This document shows, one piece after another, positions 23,141 through 32,164 of a stretch of DNA of 64,000 nt. How positions within the stretch are numbered: position 1 is the stretch's first letter; every line of letters starts with the position of its first letter. Source of the stretch: Clostridium peptidivorans (GTDB lineage: Bacteria > Bacillota > Clostridia > Clostridiales > Clostridiaceae); NCBI RefSeq assembly GCF_900205925.1, contig NZ_OAOD01000004.1:124001-188000 (forward strand). Reading direction: 5' to 3'. Under the pieces are notes generated by a model. That model had not been told where the DNA came from. It did no database searches and was given only the letters and a program-made list of their open reading frames with translations. A program made the translations under genes and the position numbers.

Positions 23141-26100
23141 ATGAGTTTAAGGTTTATATATGGAAGATCAGGCAGTGGGAAAAGTCACTATTGCTTTAAA
23201 GATATACAAAAAAAATTAGAAAATGATGAAGAACATTCTCTTATACTTTTAGTTCCAGAGCAGTTTTCTTTTCAAACAGAGAAAAACCTCATTCATTATA
23301 TAGGAGAAAAGGCAATGGAAAGGACAAGGGTATTAAGTTTTAAAAGACTTGCTCAAGTAGTATTTAGTGAGGTCGGTGGAATAATTCATCAGCATATAAA
23401 TGAATCAGGAAAAAGTATGCTTATATATAAGATAATGCAGGAACATGCCCATAGACTTAAAATTTTCAATAAAGCTGCAACAAGACAGGGATTTGTTAGT
23501 ACAATGTCAGAGCTTATAACGGAATTTAAAAGATATAATATAAGTCCAGAAATTTTATATGGAACTCATAATGCAATTCAGGAGAAAAATTTGCAGTGGA
23601 AGATGGAAGATATATCACTTATATATTCTCAGTTTGAAGAAAATTTACATAAAAAATATATCGATTCAGAAGATGATTTAACCTTACTTATAGAAAAGTT
23701 AGATAAATCAAAGTTATTTCATAATGCAGAGGTTTGGATAGATGAATTTTTTGATTACACTCCTCAGCAATATAATATATTAGAAAAAATAATGAAACAA
23801 GCTAAAAGAGTAAATATCACATTAGCTACAAATGGCTTAAATGAAACAGGTGAAATAGATAACTTAGACCTTTTTTATCCTACCAAGAGTACCGAAGATA
23901 AGATCTTAAAGATAGCTGAAAGAAATAATGTATCCATTAATAAGCCAATAGCATTAAAATGTTCTCCTTGTTATAGATTTAATGAAAGTAAAGAATTAAG
24001 TCACATGGAACAAAATATATTTGCATATCCTTATAAGACTTTTAAGGGAGACACAAAGGATATATGTATGTTTAAGGCGTTAAATAAGTATTCTGAAGTA
24101 GAAGATACTGCAAGGGACATACTTACATTAGTAAGAGATAGAGGATATAGATTTAAAGATATAGCAGTGGTTACAGGGGATTTAGATGGATATGAAAATT
24201 TAATAAGGGCAATTTTTGATGAACATTCCATTCCTTATTTCATAGATAAGAAAAGAGAAATAGTTAGTAATCCACTTATAGTTTTAATATTGTCTTCCAT
24301 CGAAGTTATAGTTAAAAGATGGAGCTATGAAGCGGTGTTTAGATACTTAAAAACTGGACTTACAGATATTTCAAGGGAAGATATAGATCTTATAGAAAAC
24401 TATGTTTTAGCAAATGGAATAAGGGGGAACAAGTGGACAATAGATACGCCCTGGAATTATAGAATAAAATATAGTTTTTCAGGAGATGAAATAAGTGAAT
24501 CAGAACAGGAAAGCTTAAATAAAATAAATGAAATAAGATTTAAAATAACTAAGCCTTTAATGGAATTTCATGAAAATATAAAAGGCAAAAAAACAGGTAA
24601 GGAAATGTCACAGGCACTATATGATTTCTTAATAGAACTTAAGATAGATGAAAAGACTCAAAGCTTAATAGAAGTGTTTAAGGAAGAAAATTTACTAGAT
24701 AAGGTAAATGAATATAGACAAATATGGGATACCATTGTGGATATAATGGATCAAATTGCTGAAGTTATAGATGAAGATAAAATAGATAGTGAAGTATTTG
24801 GCAGAATTCTTAAAAGTGGGTTTGAAGAATATGAGCTTGGATTAATTCCGCCAGCTATTGATCAAATTCTTGTAAGTAGTGTTCAAAGAATTAGAAGCCA
24901 TGATATAAAAGCACTTTACATAGTTGGGGTAAATGACGGAATATTTCCGGGAGCTATAGCAGATGAAGGAATTCTTACAGATTTAGAAAGAGAAAACTTA
25001 AGAGAAACGGGACTAGAACTTGCAAATGATACAAAGAGCTTGGCTTTTGAAGAGCAGTTTTTAACCTATGTTACTTTAACCATTATGAGTAAATATTTAA
25101 GACTAAGTTATCCCATAGCAAGTTTAGAAGGCAAAAGCTTAAGACCTTCCATTGTTATATCAAGAATGAAAAAGATATTTCCAGAGCTTTGTGAAAAGAG
25201 CAATATAATAGCAAAGCATACTGAAGAAGAAGATATAGAAATGGTTAGCACCCCAAAAGCTACATTTAACGAACTTATATCAGAACTTAGAGGAAGCAAT
25301 GAAGAAATGAATTTAAGTAAGGTCTGGCTGGATGTATATAGATGGTATAGGGAAAAAGATCAGTGGAATAGAAAATTAAATACAATACTTCAAGGATTTA
25401 GTTATAATAATAATGCAGAAATAATGGATACTCAAAAGGTTAGAAAGCTTTATGGGCACAATATGAGCATAAGCGTGTCTCGTTTAGAAAAGTATGCTTC
25501 TTGCCCCTTTGCTTATTTTGTAAAGTATGGGTTAAATGCAAAGGATAGAAAAATATATAAGCTTACTTCACCAGACCTTGGAAATTTCATGCATGAGGTA
25601 TTAGATAATTTCACTAAATACTTAGGAGAAAAGGATTTATCCTGGGAAAATGCAGATAAAAATTTATATGAAGCAGCAGTTGCAAATTTAGTAGATGAAA
25701 AAATACAAAGTACTCCAGGGGCAATTTTTAATAGTTCTCCTAGATATGAACATATGGCAAAGGGAGTTAAAAAAATTCTTACAAGGACTTTGGAGGTAAT
25801 TGGGGATCAAATTAAAAGAGGGGATTTCAAACCGCAAGGATCAGAGCTTTCTTTTAATTTTAATGGGGATTTCCCTCCTATTTCTGTAGAACTTCATTCA
25901 GGAGAAAGAGTAAATTTAATAGGTAGAGTTGATAGGTTAGATACATTAAAAGAAGAAGAAGGCACATATATAAGAATAATAGATTACAAATCGGGAAATA
26001 AAAAATTTAGCTTGGTGGATGTGTACTATGGTCTTCAGCTTCAGCTTTTAGTATATTTGGATGCACTTTTAACTGATTTAGAAGAAGAAATAAAAAATAA

Positions 26101-26593
26101 TACACTGCCAGCGGGAGTGCTTTATTTTAAAATAGATGACCCTATAGTAAAGGGGACAGGTAAGGAAACTCCTGAAGAAATAGAAAAGAAAATACTTAAA
26201 AACCTAAAGATGCAAGGACTTTTACTTGAAGATGTAGATATAATAAAGGCTATGGATAAAGAAGTAAATGGATATTCTGATATTTTACCTGTAGCATTAA
26301 GCAGCAAAGGGGAATTTTATAAAAATGTAATGGGATCACTTGCTACAAAAGAAGAATTTGATATATTAAGAGCTTATGTAAAAAAGACAATAGTAAACTT
26401 ATGTGAAGAAATGCTTGAGGGAAATATTTCAATAAAACCTTATAAGAAAAAAGATGCCACCCCTTGTGGTTTTTGTGAGTACTCTCCAATTTGTCAATTT
26501 GACACAGCACTAGATGGAAACTCATATAAAAACATACAGGAAAAAAGCACTGATGAAGTGTGGAAAATGATAAAGAAGGAAGTGAAAGAATAG
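23141..26593 (+). CDS. addB: AddB, helicase-nuclease subunit
   Basis: The protein has 1150 residues. ATG 23141 is chosen over an in-frame GTG at 23132, with AAAGGG before it. It has Walker A GRSGSGKS (8-15), a central helicase-like body without full motor motifs, and a C-terminal RecB-type nuclease domain with Asp948-x-Lys950 in IIDYKSGNK. Cysteines 788, 1109, 1112 and 1118 match the 4Fe-4S iron staple known in B. subtilis AddB. It forms AddAB with AddA to process double-strand ends for recombination. AddA is not encoded next to it here, which is unusual. Confidence 0.97.
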   Translation: MSLRFIYGRSGSGKSHYCFKDIQKKLENDEEHSLILLVPEQFSFQTEKNLIHYIGEKAMERTRVLSFKRLAQVVFSEVGGIIHQHINESGKSMLIYKIMQEHAHRLKIFNKAATRQGFVSTMSELITEFKRYNISPEILYGTHNAIQEKNLQWKMEDISLIYSQFEENLHKKYIDSEDDLTLLIEKLDKSKLFHNAEVWIDEFFDYTPQQYNILEKIMKQAKRVNITLATNGLNETGEIDNLDLFYPTKSTEDKILKIAERNNVSINKPIALKCSPCYRFNESKELSHMEQNIFAYPYKTFKGDTKDICMFKALNKYSEVEDTARDILTLVRDRGYRFKDIAVVTGDLDGYENLIRAIFDEHSIPYFIDKKREIVSNPLIVLILSSIEVIVKRWSYEAVFRYLKTGLTDISREDIDLIENYVLANGIRGNKWTIDTPWNYRIKYSFSGDEISESEQESLNKINEIRFKITKPLMEFHENIKGKKTGKEMSQALYDFLIELKIDEKTQSLIEVFKEENLLDKVNEYRQIWDTIVDIMDQIAEVIDEDKIDSEVFGRILKSGFEEYELGLIPPAIDQILVSSVQRIRSHDIKALYIVGVNDGIFPGAIADEGILTDLERENLRETGLELANDTKSLAFEEQFLTYVTLTIMSKYLRLSYPIASLEGKSLRPSIVISRMKKIFPELCEKSNIIAKHTEEEDIEMVSTPKATFNELISELRGSNEEMNLSKVWLDVYRWYREKDQWNRKLNTILQGFSYNNNAEIMDTQKVRKLYGHNMSISVSRLEKYASCPFAYFVKYGLNAKDRKIYKLTSPDLGNFMHEVLDNFTKYLGEKDLSWENADKNLYEAAVANLVDEKIQSTPGAIFNSSPRYEHMAKGVKKILTRTLEVIGDQIKRGDFKPQGSELSFNFNGDFPPISVELHSGERVNLIGRVDRLDTLKEEEGTYIRIIDYKSGNKKFSLVDVYYGLQLQLLVYLDALLTDLEEEIKNNTLPAGVLYFKIDDPIVKGTGKETPEEIEKKILKNLKMQGLLLEDVDIIKAMDKEVNGYSDILPVALSSKGEFYKNVMGSLATKEEFDILRAYVKKTIVNLCEEMLEGNISIKPYKKKDATPCGFCEYSPICQFDTALDGNSYKNIQEKSTDEVWKMIKKEVKE

Positions 26594-26632
26594 GGACTAG
26601 ACCAAAGGTATTATGAGCTAGTAGAGCAGGTT

Positions 26633-26696
26633 ATCAGTAGTCAGTATACTAGAAACCAGTCATTATAATTGCTAGTCTCTAGTCTCTAGTCACTAG
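26633..26696. repeat. Heptad-periodic intergenic repeat, locus B
   Basis: After addB a run of 7-mers reads ATCAGTA, GTCAGTA, TACTAGA, AACCAGT (26633-26660). It is followed by a clean tandem CTAGTCT, CTAGTCT, CTAGTCA, CTAG (26672-26696). No gene lies inside. It has the same period and AGT/CTAG flavour as 17944-18032. Confidence 0.75.
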
Positions 26697-26734
26697 GCAG
26701 TTGGTATGATGGTATATTCATATTAAGCGTTATA

Positions 26735-26743
26735 TGGTATAAT
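26735..26743 (+). promoter_or_regulatory. Extended -10 promoter
   Basis: TGGTATAAT lies 35 bases before the zinc-ribbon gene, between the heptad repeats and the start. Confidence 0.4.
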
Positions 26744-26777
26744 TTGGGGGATGGCATTAAGGGATGGTGAGTTAATA

Positions 26778-26990
26778 ATGGAAAAAAGTTATGAGTGTTT
26801 AAGATGTAAAGGAGAAATGGAGTACTTAAAGGATTATAGGTTTGACTCTCAAGATGATAAGAGAGGAATTTTGGGTGCTTTATTTGATATCGAGGAACAC
26901 CTAGTTTTTGCAGTGTATGTTTGTCCAAAATGCAGACATACAGAATTCTTTTATACAGGGAGAAGAAGTGGGTTTGATGACTGGATTTAA
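26778..26990 (+). CDS. Small zinc-ribbon protein
   Basis: The protein has 70 residues. The ATG at 26778 is preferred because GGTGAG precedes it, rather than an ATG at 26751. Two Cys pairs, CLRC (7-10) and CPKC (49-52), make a zinc ribbon with an acidic, hydrophobic linker between, and the end GRRSGFDDWI is charged. Such proteins are common in Firmicutes without known partners and may bind nucleic acid or protein. A terminator follows at 27002-27027. Confidence 0.78.
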   Translation: MEKSYECLRCKGEMEYLKDYRFDSQDDKRGILGALFDIEEHLVFAVYVCPKCRHTEFFYTGRRSGFDDWI

Positions 26991-27001
26991 TAAGCAATTT
27001 T

Positions 27002-27027
27002 TGCACCCCAAAAGGGGTGCATTTTTA
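27002..27027 (+). terminator. Intrinsic terminator
   Basis: The stem TGCACCCC/GGGGTGCA with loop AAAA is followed by TTTTTA. Confidence 0.9.
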
Positions 27028-27065
27028 TTGGAAAAATGTCAAATTGTTCAGTGTTTATCTATATT

Positions 27066-27719
27066 TTAAAGCACTGTATCACTGCTGCCCATCTTACTTT
27101 TCACATAGGCAAAAGCTCCAGGTAAAATAGATAAAAATATTATTGCAAATATAACTAATGTAAAGTTATGTTGCACTGCTGGTAAATTTCCAAAGAAGTA
27201 GCCCATTAAAGTAAATAGGCTTACCCAAGTAATTCCTCCAACAATATTATAAGATATGAATTTTGTGTAATGCATTTTTCCCATACCTGCAACAAAAGGA
27301 GCAAATGTACGAATTATTGGAACAAATCTTGCAAGTATTATAGTTTTACCACCATGCTTATCATAAAATTCATTAGTCTTATCTAAATACTCTTTTTTTA
27401 TAAATTTAATATTTTGATTTTCATAAAGCCCTTTTCCTAATAGCTTGCCTATTTCATAATTTACTGTATCTCCAAGTATTGCGGCAGCCATAAGTACTAC
27501 AAGTAAAGTAAAGATATTCATAGAACTTACAGAAACTAAAGCCCCAGCGGCAAATATAAGTGAATCCCCTGGTAGGAAAGGAAGTACTACAAGGCCTGTC
27601 TCGCAAAATACTATAAGAAATAGTACGGCATAAGACCACATTCCATAGTTTTGTACAATAGCACTTAAATGTGTATCGATATGTAGTATAAAGTCTATAG
27701 TCATTTGTATAAATTGCAT
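27066..27719 (-). CDS. DedA-family membrane protein
   Basis: The protein has 217 residues with the VTT/DedA fold: an amphipathic start, four to five membrane helices and re-entrant loops. Landmark segments are FCETGLVVLPFLPGDSLIF, the acidic GDTVNYEIG and the basic FVPIIRTFAPFVAG. DedA proteins scramble or flip membrane lipids, including the undecaprenyl phosphate and phosphatidylethanolamine types. The start is supported by AGGAGG on the reverse strand. It is a single gene, convergent with the zinc-ribbon gene. Confidence 0.92.
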   Translation of the reverse strand: MQFIQMTIDFILHIDTHLSAIVQNYGMWSYAVLFLIVFCETGLVVLPFLPGDSLIFAAGALVSVSSMNIFTLLVVLMAAAILGDTVNYEIGKLLGKGLYENQNIKFIKKEYLDKTNEFYDKHGGKTIILARFVPIIRTFAPFVAGMGKMHYTKFISYNIVGGITWVSLFTLMGYFFGNLPAVQHNFTLVIFAIIFLSILPGAFAYVKSKMGSSDTVL

Positions 27720-27877
27720 AATATAACCTCCTGACGTTTATTAAAATGACAATAACTATTATATCACATAACAGGAATAAAATTTTTTTCAATAACTTGG
27801 TTAAATGCTAAATGTTGTATCATAAAATTAGATTTTATATTTTTAAAAAAAATTTTTATGTAAATGTTTTCGACACG

Positions 27878-27906
27878 TTGACACATGTACAAGAACGTGA
27901 TAATAT
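27878..27906 (+). promoter_or_regulatory. Promoter of the T-box/liv operon
   Basis: TTGACA (27878-27883) and TAATAT (27901-27906) are 17 bases apart, placing the start of transcription about 50 bases before the T-box core. Confidence 0.55.
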
Positions 27907-27966
27907 CTTTAATAACAAATCAAGAATGTTAAGTTAGTTCGAAATAGAATATATATTTTAAAAATT

Positions 27967-28221
27967 ATGACGAAGACAAAACTATCATCACGTTAATTAC
28001 AGAGAACCGGATAAGCTGAGAACCGGGTTAACTGGATAGCAATACTCACTTCTGAGTTGTATAGTTGAAATTAAGTAGATTATACCGCGGGGCTGCGTTA
28101 AAAGGCCAAGGTTTAGAAGAACCTGAAAAAGACTATTCTTTAAATAGAGTAGTGAAGTAGAGTGGTACAGCGTAAATATCGCCTCTACATATGCTTAGCA
28201 TATGTAGAGGCGTTTTTTTTA
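27967..28221 (+). promoter_or_regulatory. T-box leader, probably leucine-specific
   Basis: The leader has the T-box order. Stem I begins ATGACGAAGA and has a distal part with CCGGATAAGCTGAGAACCGG (27998-28026). The specifier region AATACTCACTTCTGAG carries codon CTC (Leu) at 28045-28047, flanked as in other T-boxes. A GCGTTA element and the T-box sequence AGAGTGGTACAGCG (TGGT at 28163-28166) follow. The terminator has a perfect 15-bp stem (28180-28194/28198-28212) plus eight T. Uncharged tRNA should pair with CTC and TGGT and allow readthrough into livK. An alternative reading of the specifier as ATA (Ile) is less likely. Confidence 0.85.
28180..28220 (+). terminator. T-box attenuator terminator
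   Basis: A perfect 15-bp stem CGCCTCTACATATGC with its complement, a three-base loop and eight T residues. The 5' arm competes with the T-box antiterminator. Confidence 0.93.
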
Positions 28222-28274
28222 TAATCAATAACCTTAAATAGGGGGCTATTTAAAAAATAAAGGGGGCAATTTTT

Positions 28275-29450
28275 ATGAAAAAGAAATTATCATTATTACT
28301 AGCAGTACTTTGTACAACTGGAGCATTAGTAGGATGCGGAAAAAGTTCGCAGACATCATCTAGTGCCGATGCTAAGACGGTAAAGGTAGGACTTAACTAC
28401 GAATTATCTGGAAATGTGGCTACATATGGCCAAAGTCTAAGTGAAGGTGTTGAATTTGCAATTGAGGAAATTAATAAAGCAGGAGGAGTTTTAGGAAAGC
28501 AAATTGAGGTTGTAAAGGTAGATAATAAGTCTGAAACTGCTGAAGCTGCTAACGTTGCAACTAAGCTTGCAACTAGAGATAAAGTTGTGGCAATACTTGG
28601 ACCTGCAACTTCTGGTAATACAAAGGCAGCAGCACCAATTGCTGTACAAAACAAAGTTCCATTAGTATCAGCTTCTGCTACAGCAGATGATGTTACCGTA
28701 GATAGTAATGGTAAAGTAAGAGAATTTATATTTAAAACTTGCTTTAGCGATTCCTTCCAAGGAGTTATAGGAGCTGACTTTGCAGCTAAGGATTTAGGTA
28801 AAAAGAATGCAGCTGTTCTTGTAGATACCACTAGTGACTATAGTAAAGGTCTTTCAAAAAACTTTAAAGAAACCTTTGAAAAACATGGTGGAAAAATTGT
28901 AACTGAACAGGCTTATCAAGCAAAAGAAACAGACTTTAAAGCAGTACTTACAAAAATTAAGGGGTCAAATCCTGATGTAATATATCTTCCAGGCTATTAT
29001 GAAGAAGTAGGTTTGATAGTAAAACAAGCTAGGGATCTTGGAATTACTGTTCCAATAGTTGGAGGAGATGGTTATGAGTCACCAAAGCTTGTAGAACTTG
29101 CTGGAAAGACTGCACTAAACGGAGTTTATTTTACAAATCATTATTCTTCAAAGGACACTTCAGCTGAAGTTGTAAATTTCCAAAAGGCATTTAAAGCTAA
29201 ATATAATAGGGAACCTAATGGATTTAATGCTCTTGGATATGATTTAGGATATTTCTTCGCAGATTCTGTAAAGAGAGCTGGAGAAGCTAATGCTGTTAAA
29301 GTTAAAGAAGCTATGGCAGCTACTAAAGATTTTAAAGGAATTACAGGTAAGTTTTCTATAGATGAAAATCATAACCCAGTAAAATCAATAACAATTCTTG
29401 AAATGAAGAATGGAGAACAGACTTTCTTAAAGAAGCTAGATCCACAATAA
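28275..29450 (+). CDS. livK: Branched-chain amino acid-binding lipoprotein
   Basis: The protein has 391 residues with a lipoprotein signal (LVGC, Cys21 lipidated) and a Ser-rich linker. The periplasmic-binding type I fold runs from VKVGLNYELSGNVATYGQ, with binding-pocket cues such as GPATSGNT and SASATADDVT. As the extracellular receptor of the following ABC importer it should bind Leu, Ile or Val. It is first in the operon under the T-box. A large hairpin at 29479-29529 separates it from livH and may allow extra livK mRNA. Confidence 0.92.
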   Translation: MKKKLSLLLAVLCTTGALVGCGKSSQTSSSADAKTVKVGLNYELSGNVATYGQSLSEGVEFAIEEINKAGGVLGKQIEVVKVDNKSETAEAANVATKLATRDKVVAILGPATSGNTKAAAPIAVQNKVPLVSASATADDVTVDSNGKVREFIFKTCFSDSFQGVIGADFAAKDLGKKNAAVLVDTTSDYSKGLSKNFKETFEKHGGKIVTEQAYQAKETDFKAVLTKIKGSNPDVIYLPGYYEEVGLIVKQARDLGITVPIVGGDGYESPKLVELAGKTALNGVYFTNHYSSKDTSAEVVNFQKAFKAKYNREPNGFNALGYDLGYFFADSVKRAGEANAVKVKEAMAATKDFKGITGKFSIDENHNPVKSITILEMKNGEQTFLKKLDPQ

Positions 29451-29478
29451 TAAATAAACTATAAGATTAGCTAGGGTT

Positions 29479-29529
29479 AGAGAGTACAAAGAATAGAATA
29501 TGAAATTAAATAAAAGCTTTGTGCTCTCT
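29479..29529 (+). terminator. Intercistronic hairpin livK/livH
   Basis: The arms AGAGAGTACAAAG and CTTTGTGCTCTCT pair with one G-U around a 25-base loop and are followed by a T-containing tail. It may stop part of the transcripts after livK or protect the livK 3' end. Confidence 0.6.
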
Positions 29530-29557
29530 AATATATTTTTAAAAGGAAGTGATAAAG

Positions 29558-30442
29558 ATGGAACAAAGTTTACAGCAGTTAGTTAATGGACTTTCACTTG
29601 GGAGTATATATGCATTGATTGCATTAGGATATACAATGGTTTATGGTATCATAAATCTTATAAATTTTGCTCATGGTGATATATACATGCTAGGAGCATA
29701 TATAGGTTTTGCAGTTACAACATTTTTCCATGTTGGTTTTATACCAGCAATCATTATATCAATGATTTCTTGTGCGGTTATAGGGATTATAGTAGAAAAA
29801 GTGGCATACAAACCTATTAGAAATTCTACTAGAATTGCTGCACTAATAACTGCTATAGCAGTTTCATTATTTATAGAATATGGAACAATGTATTTTGTTA
29901 AGGCGGAGACTAGAACTTTCCCAGAAGAGCTTGCAAGTAAAACTATAAAACTGTTCAATGGAGAAGTAGTACTTAATACTACAGATATATATATAGTAGC
30001 GGTTACTATTATACTTATGATAGCTCTTCAATATATAATTCACAAAACAAAGATGGGTAAAGCCATGAGAGCTGTTTCTATGGATAAAGAAGCAGCACAG
30101 TATATGGGAATAAGTATTGATAAAACAATATCCTTTACTTTTGCACTTGGTTCTGCACTAGCAGGAGTTGCTGGTGTACTTGTTGGAGTATATTATAACT
30201 CAATAAATCCTTTAATGGGTGTTCTACCTGGACTTAAAGCTTTCGTAGCTGCGGTAATAGGAGGAATAGGAATTATACCAGGAGCGGTTTTAGGTGGATA
30301 TTTACTTGGAATGACAGAAACTATAGTTAGTGCTAATGGTGGATCCTTATATAAGGATGCTGTAGCATTTGCAGTATTAATCATAATACTTTTAGTAAAA
30401 CCTAATGGACTTTTAGGTAAAAATATAAAAGAAAAGGTATAG
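29558..30442 (+). CDS. livH: Branched-chain amino acid ABC permease LivH
   Basis: The protein has 294 residues. ATG 29558 is favoured over a GTG 9 bases upstream because AAAAGGAAG precedes it. It has about eight membrane helices and the family landmarks INFAHGDIYMLGAYIGF near the start and GGIGIIPGAVLGGYLLG near the end, including the cytoplasmic coupling loop. It forms the translocation path with LivM. It is in an operon with livK upstream and livM 11 bases downstream. Confidence 0.93.
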   Translation: MEQSLQQLVNGLSLGSIYALIALGYTMVYGIINLINFAHGDIYMLGAYIGFAVTTFFHVGFIPAIIISMISCAVIGIIVEKVAYKPIRNSTRIAALITAIAVSLFIEYGTMYFVKAETRTFPEELASKTIKLFNGEVVLNTTDIYIVAVTIILMIALQYIIHKTKMGKAMRAVSMDKEAAQYMGISIDKTISFTFALGSALAGVAGVLVGVYYNSINPLMGVLPGLKAFVAAVIGGIGIIPGAVLGGYLLGMTETIVSANGGSLYKDAVAFAVLIIILLVKPNGLLGKNIKEKV

Positions 30443-30453
30443 GAGGGGATAGT

Positions 30454-31404
30454 ATGAAGGTATTTAATAAAAATAATATAGCAGCAGCGGTTTTCGTACT
30501 TCTCCTATATTTATTAGGGCAAATATTAATAAGTACTGGCATTATTGATTCTTACATTTTGCTTAATTTAATAGTAATAGGTATTAATATAATACTTGCT
30601 GTAAGTTTAAATCTTATCACAGGTTTTACAGGACAATTTTCACTAGGACATGCAGCGTTTATGTCTATTGGCGCATATGCTTCAGCTGTAGTTACAGCTA
30701 AATTCAGTTTACCATTTGGAGCAGGAATACTTGCAGGTGCGGTAATTGCAGCAATTGCAGGAATTGCAATAGGAATCCCTACATTAAGATTAAAAGGGGA
30801 TTACCTTGCTATAGCAACATTAGGATTTGGAGAAATAGTTAGAATAATAATTCTTAATAATGAATATTTAGGTGGTGCTAGTGGGCTAAATGATATACCA
30901 CAATATACAGATTGGACATGGATGTTTGCCATGGTTACACTCACTATAATTTTAATAAAAAACTTTATTAATTCAAAGAGTGGAAGAGCTTGTATTGCTA
31001 TTCGTGAAGATGAAATTGCAACAGAATCTATGGGGGTTAATACCACATTTTATAAGGTACTTGCTTTTGGTGTTGGGGCTTTCTTTGCAGGAATTGCAGG
31101 AGCGTTATATTCAGGATATTTTTATTTTATAAAACCAGATGCTTTTGGATTTATGAAATCTATTGATATCCTAGTAATAGTAGTATTTGGAGGTATGGGA
31201 AGCATTATGGGTTCAGTAGTTGGAGCTATAGCACTTTCTGTAATATCTCTTTTACTTCAAGGATTCCCTGAACTAAGAATGGTTATATACTCAGTTATAC
31301 TTTTCTTAATAATGGTTTATAGACCACAAGGAATTATGGGTAATTATAAATTTAGGTTATTTAAGAGAGGAGGTATTCAAAATGTCAGTGCTCACAGTAA
31401 ATAA
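30454..31404 (+). CDS. livM: Branched-chain amino acid ABC permease LivM
   Basis: The protein has 316 residues. It has eight to nine membrane helices with SLGHAAFMSIGAYASA and GDYLAIATLGFGEIVR, typical of LivM. The coupling segment follows GGMGSIMGSVVGA. Its last 23 bases overlap the livG start, whose ribosome binding site lies within livM, so translation is coupled. With LivH it forms the membrane pore of the importer. Confidence 0.93.
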   Translation: MKVFNKNNIAAAVFVLLLYLLGQILISTGIIDSYILLNLIVIGINIILAVSLNLITGFTGQFSLGHAAFMSIGAYASAVVTAKFSLPFGAGILAGAVIAAIAGIAIGIPTLRLKGDYLAIATLGFGEIVRIIILNNEYLGGASGLNDIPQYTDWTWMFAMVTLTIILIKNFINSKSGRACIAIREDEIATESMGVNTTFYKVLAFGVGAFFAGIAGALYSGYFYFIKPDAFGFMKSIDILVIVVFGGMGSIMGSVVGAIALSVISLLLQGFPELRMVIYSVILFLIMVYRPQGIMGNYKFRLFKRGGIQNVSAHSK

Positions 31405-32164
31405 TATTTCAATGTCCTTTGGTGGAGTAAAAGCAGTAAGTAATGTAAATATGAAAATAAAGCAAGGAGAAATAATTGGTCTTATTGGACCTAATGGAGC
31501 AGGTAAAACCACATTTTTTAATTTGCTTACAGGCATATATACCCCAACAGAGGGTGAAATAATCTATAATTTTGATAAAGAAGTTCATCCTAAAAAAATG
31601 AAACCTCATGAAATAGCTGCATCGGGAATAGGTAGAACATTTCAAAATATAAGACTTTTTAGTGAAATGACAGTTGAGGAAAATGTTAGAGTAGGATTTC
31701 ATAAAAATATTAAATATAAAGCAATTTCCTCTTTATTTAGAGCTCCTTCTTATTATAAAGAAGAAGAAAATGCAGATAAAAAAGTTATGGAACTTCTAAA
31801 AATTTTGGGTCTTGATGGGAAAAGAGAAGAACTCTCCAAGAACTTATCTTATGGAGAACAAAGAAGACTAGAAATAGCAAGAGCTCTTGCTTCAAATCCA
31901 AAGATTTTACTTCTTGATGAACCAGCAGCAGGAATGAACCCAAATGAAACACATGAACTTATGGAACTTATAAGATGGATTAGAGATAAATTTGATATTA
32001 CTATAATTTTAATAGAGCATGATATGTCACTTGTAATGTCTGTATGTCATAGACTTTATGTGCTTGATTACGGAAAACTTATTGCAAATGGAACACCAGA
32101 AGAAATAAGACATAACCCTGCAGTTATTAAGGCATATCTTGGAGGTGAGGATGAAGCATGTTAG
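31382..32164 (+). CDS. livG: Branched-chain amino acid ABC ATPase LivG
   Basis: The protein has 260 residues: Walker A GPNGAGKT, Q loop in RTFQNIRLF, the LSYGEQRRLEIARA signature, Walker B ILLLDEPAAGMNP and switch His in IEHDMS. The GMNP and HDMSLVM pieces are typical of LivG rather than LivF. The start is supported by AGGAGG within livM. It energises the LivH/LivM permease together with LivF, whose gene overlaps its end. Confidence 0.94.
   Translation: MSVLTVNNISMSFGGVKAVSNVNMKIKQGEIIGLIGPNGAGKTTFFNLLTGIYTPTEGEIIYNFDKEVHPKKMKPHEIAASGIGRTFQNIRLFSEMTVEENVRVGFHKNIKYKAISSLFRAPSYYKEEENADKKVMELLKILGLDGKREELSKNLSYGEQRRLEIARALASNPKILLLDEPAAGMNPNETHELMELIRWIRDKFDITIILIEHDMSLVMSVCHRLYVLDYGKLIANGTPEEIRHNPAVIKAYLGGEDEAC

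Noticed and set aside
26686..27006. Reverse-strand frame over the zinc-ribbon gene and repeat tract
   Set aside because: It crosses the terminator and the heptad repeats; the forward zinc-ribbon frame has the Cys pairs and ribosome binding site.
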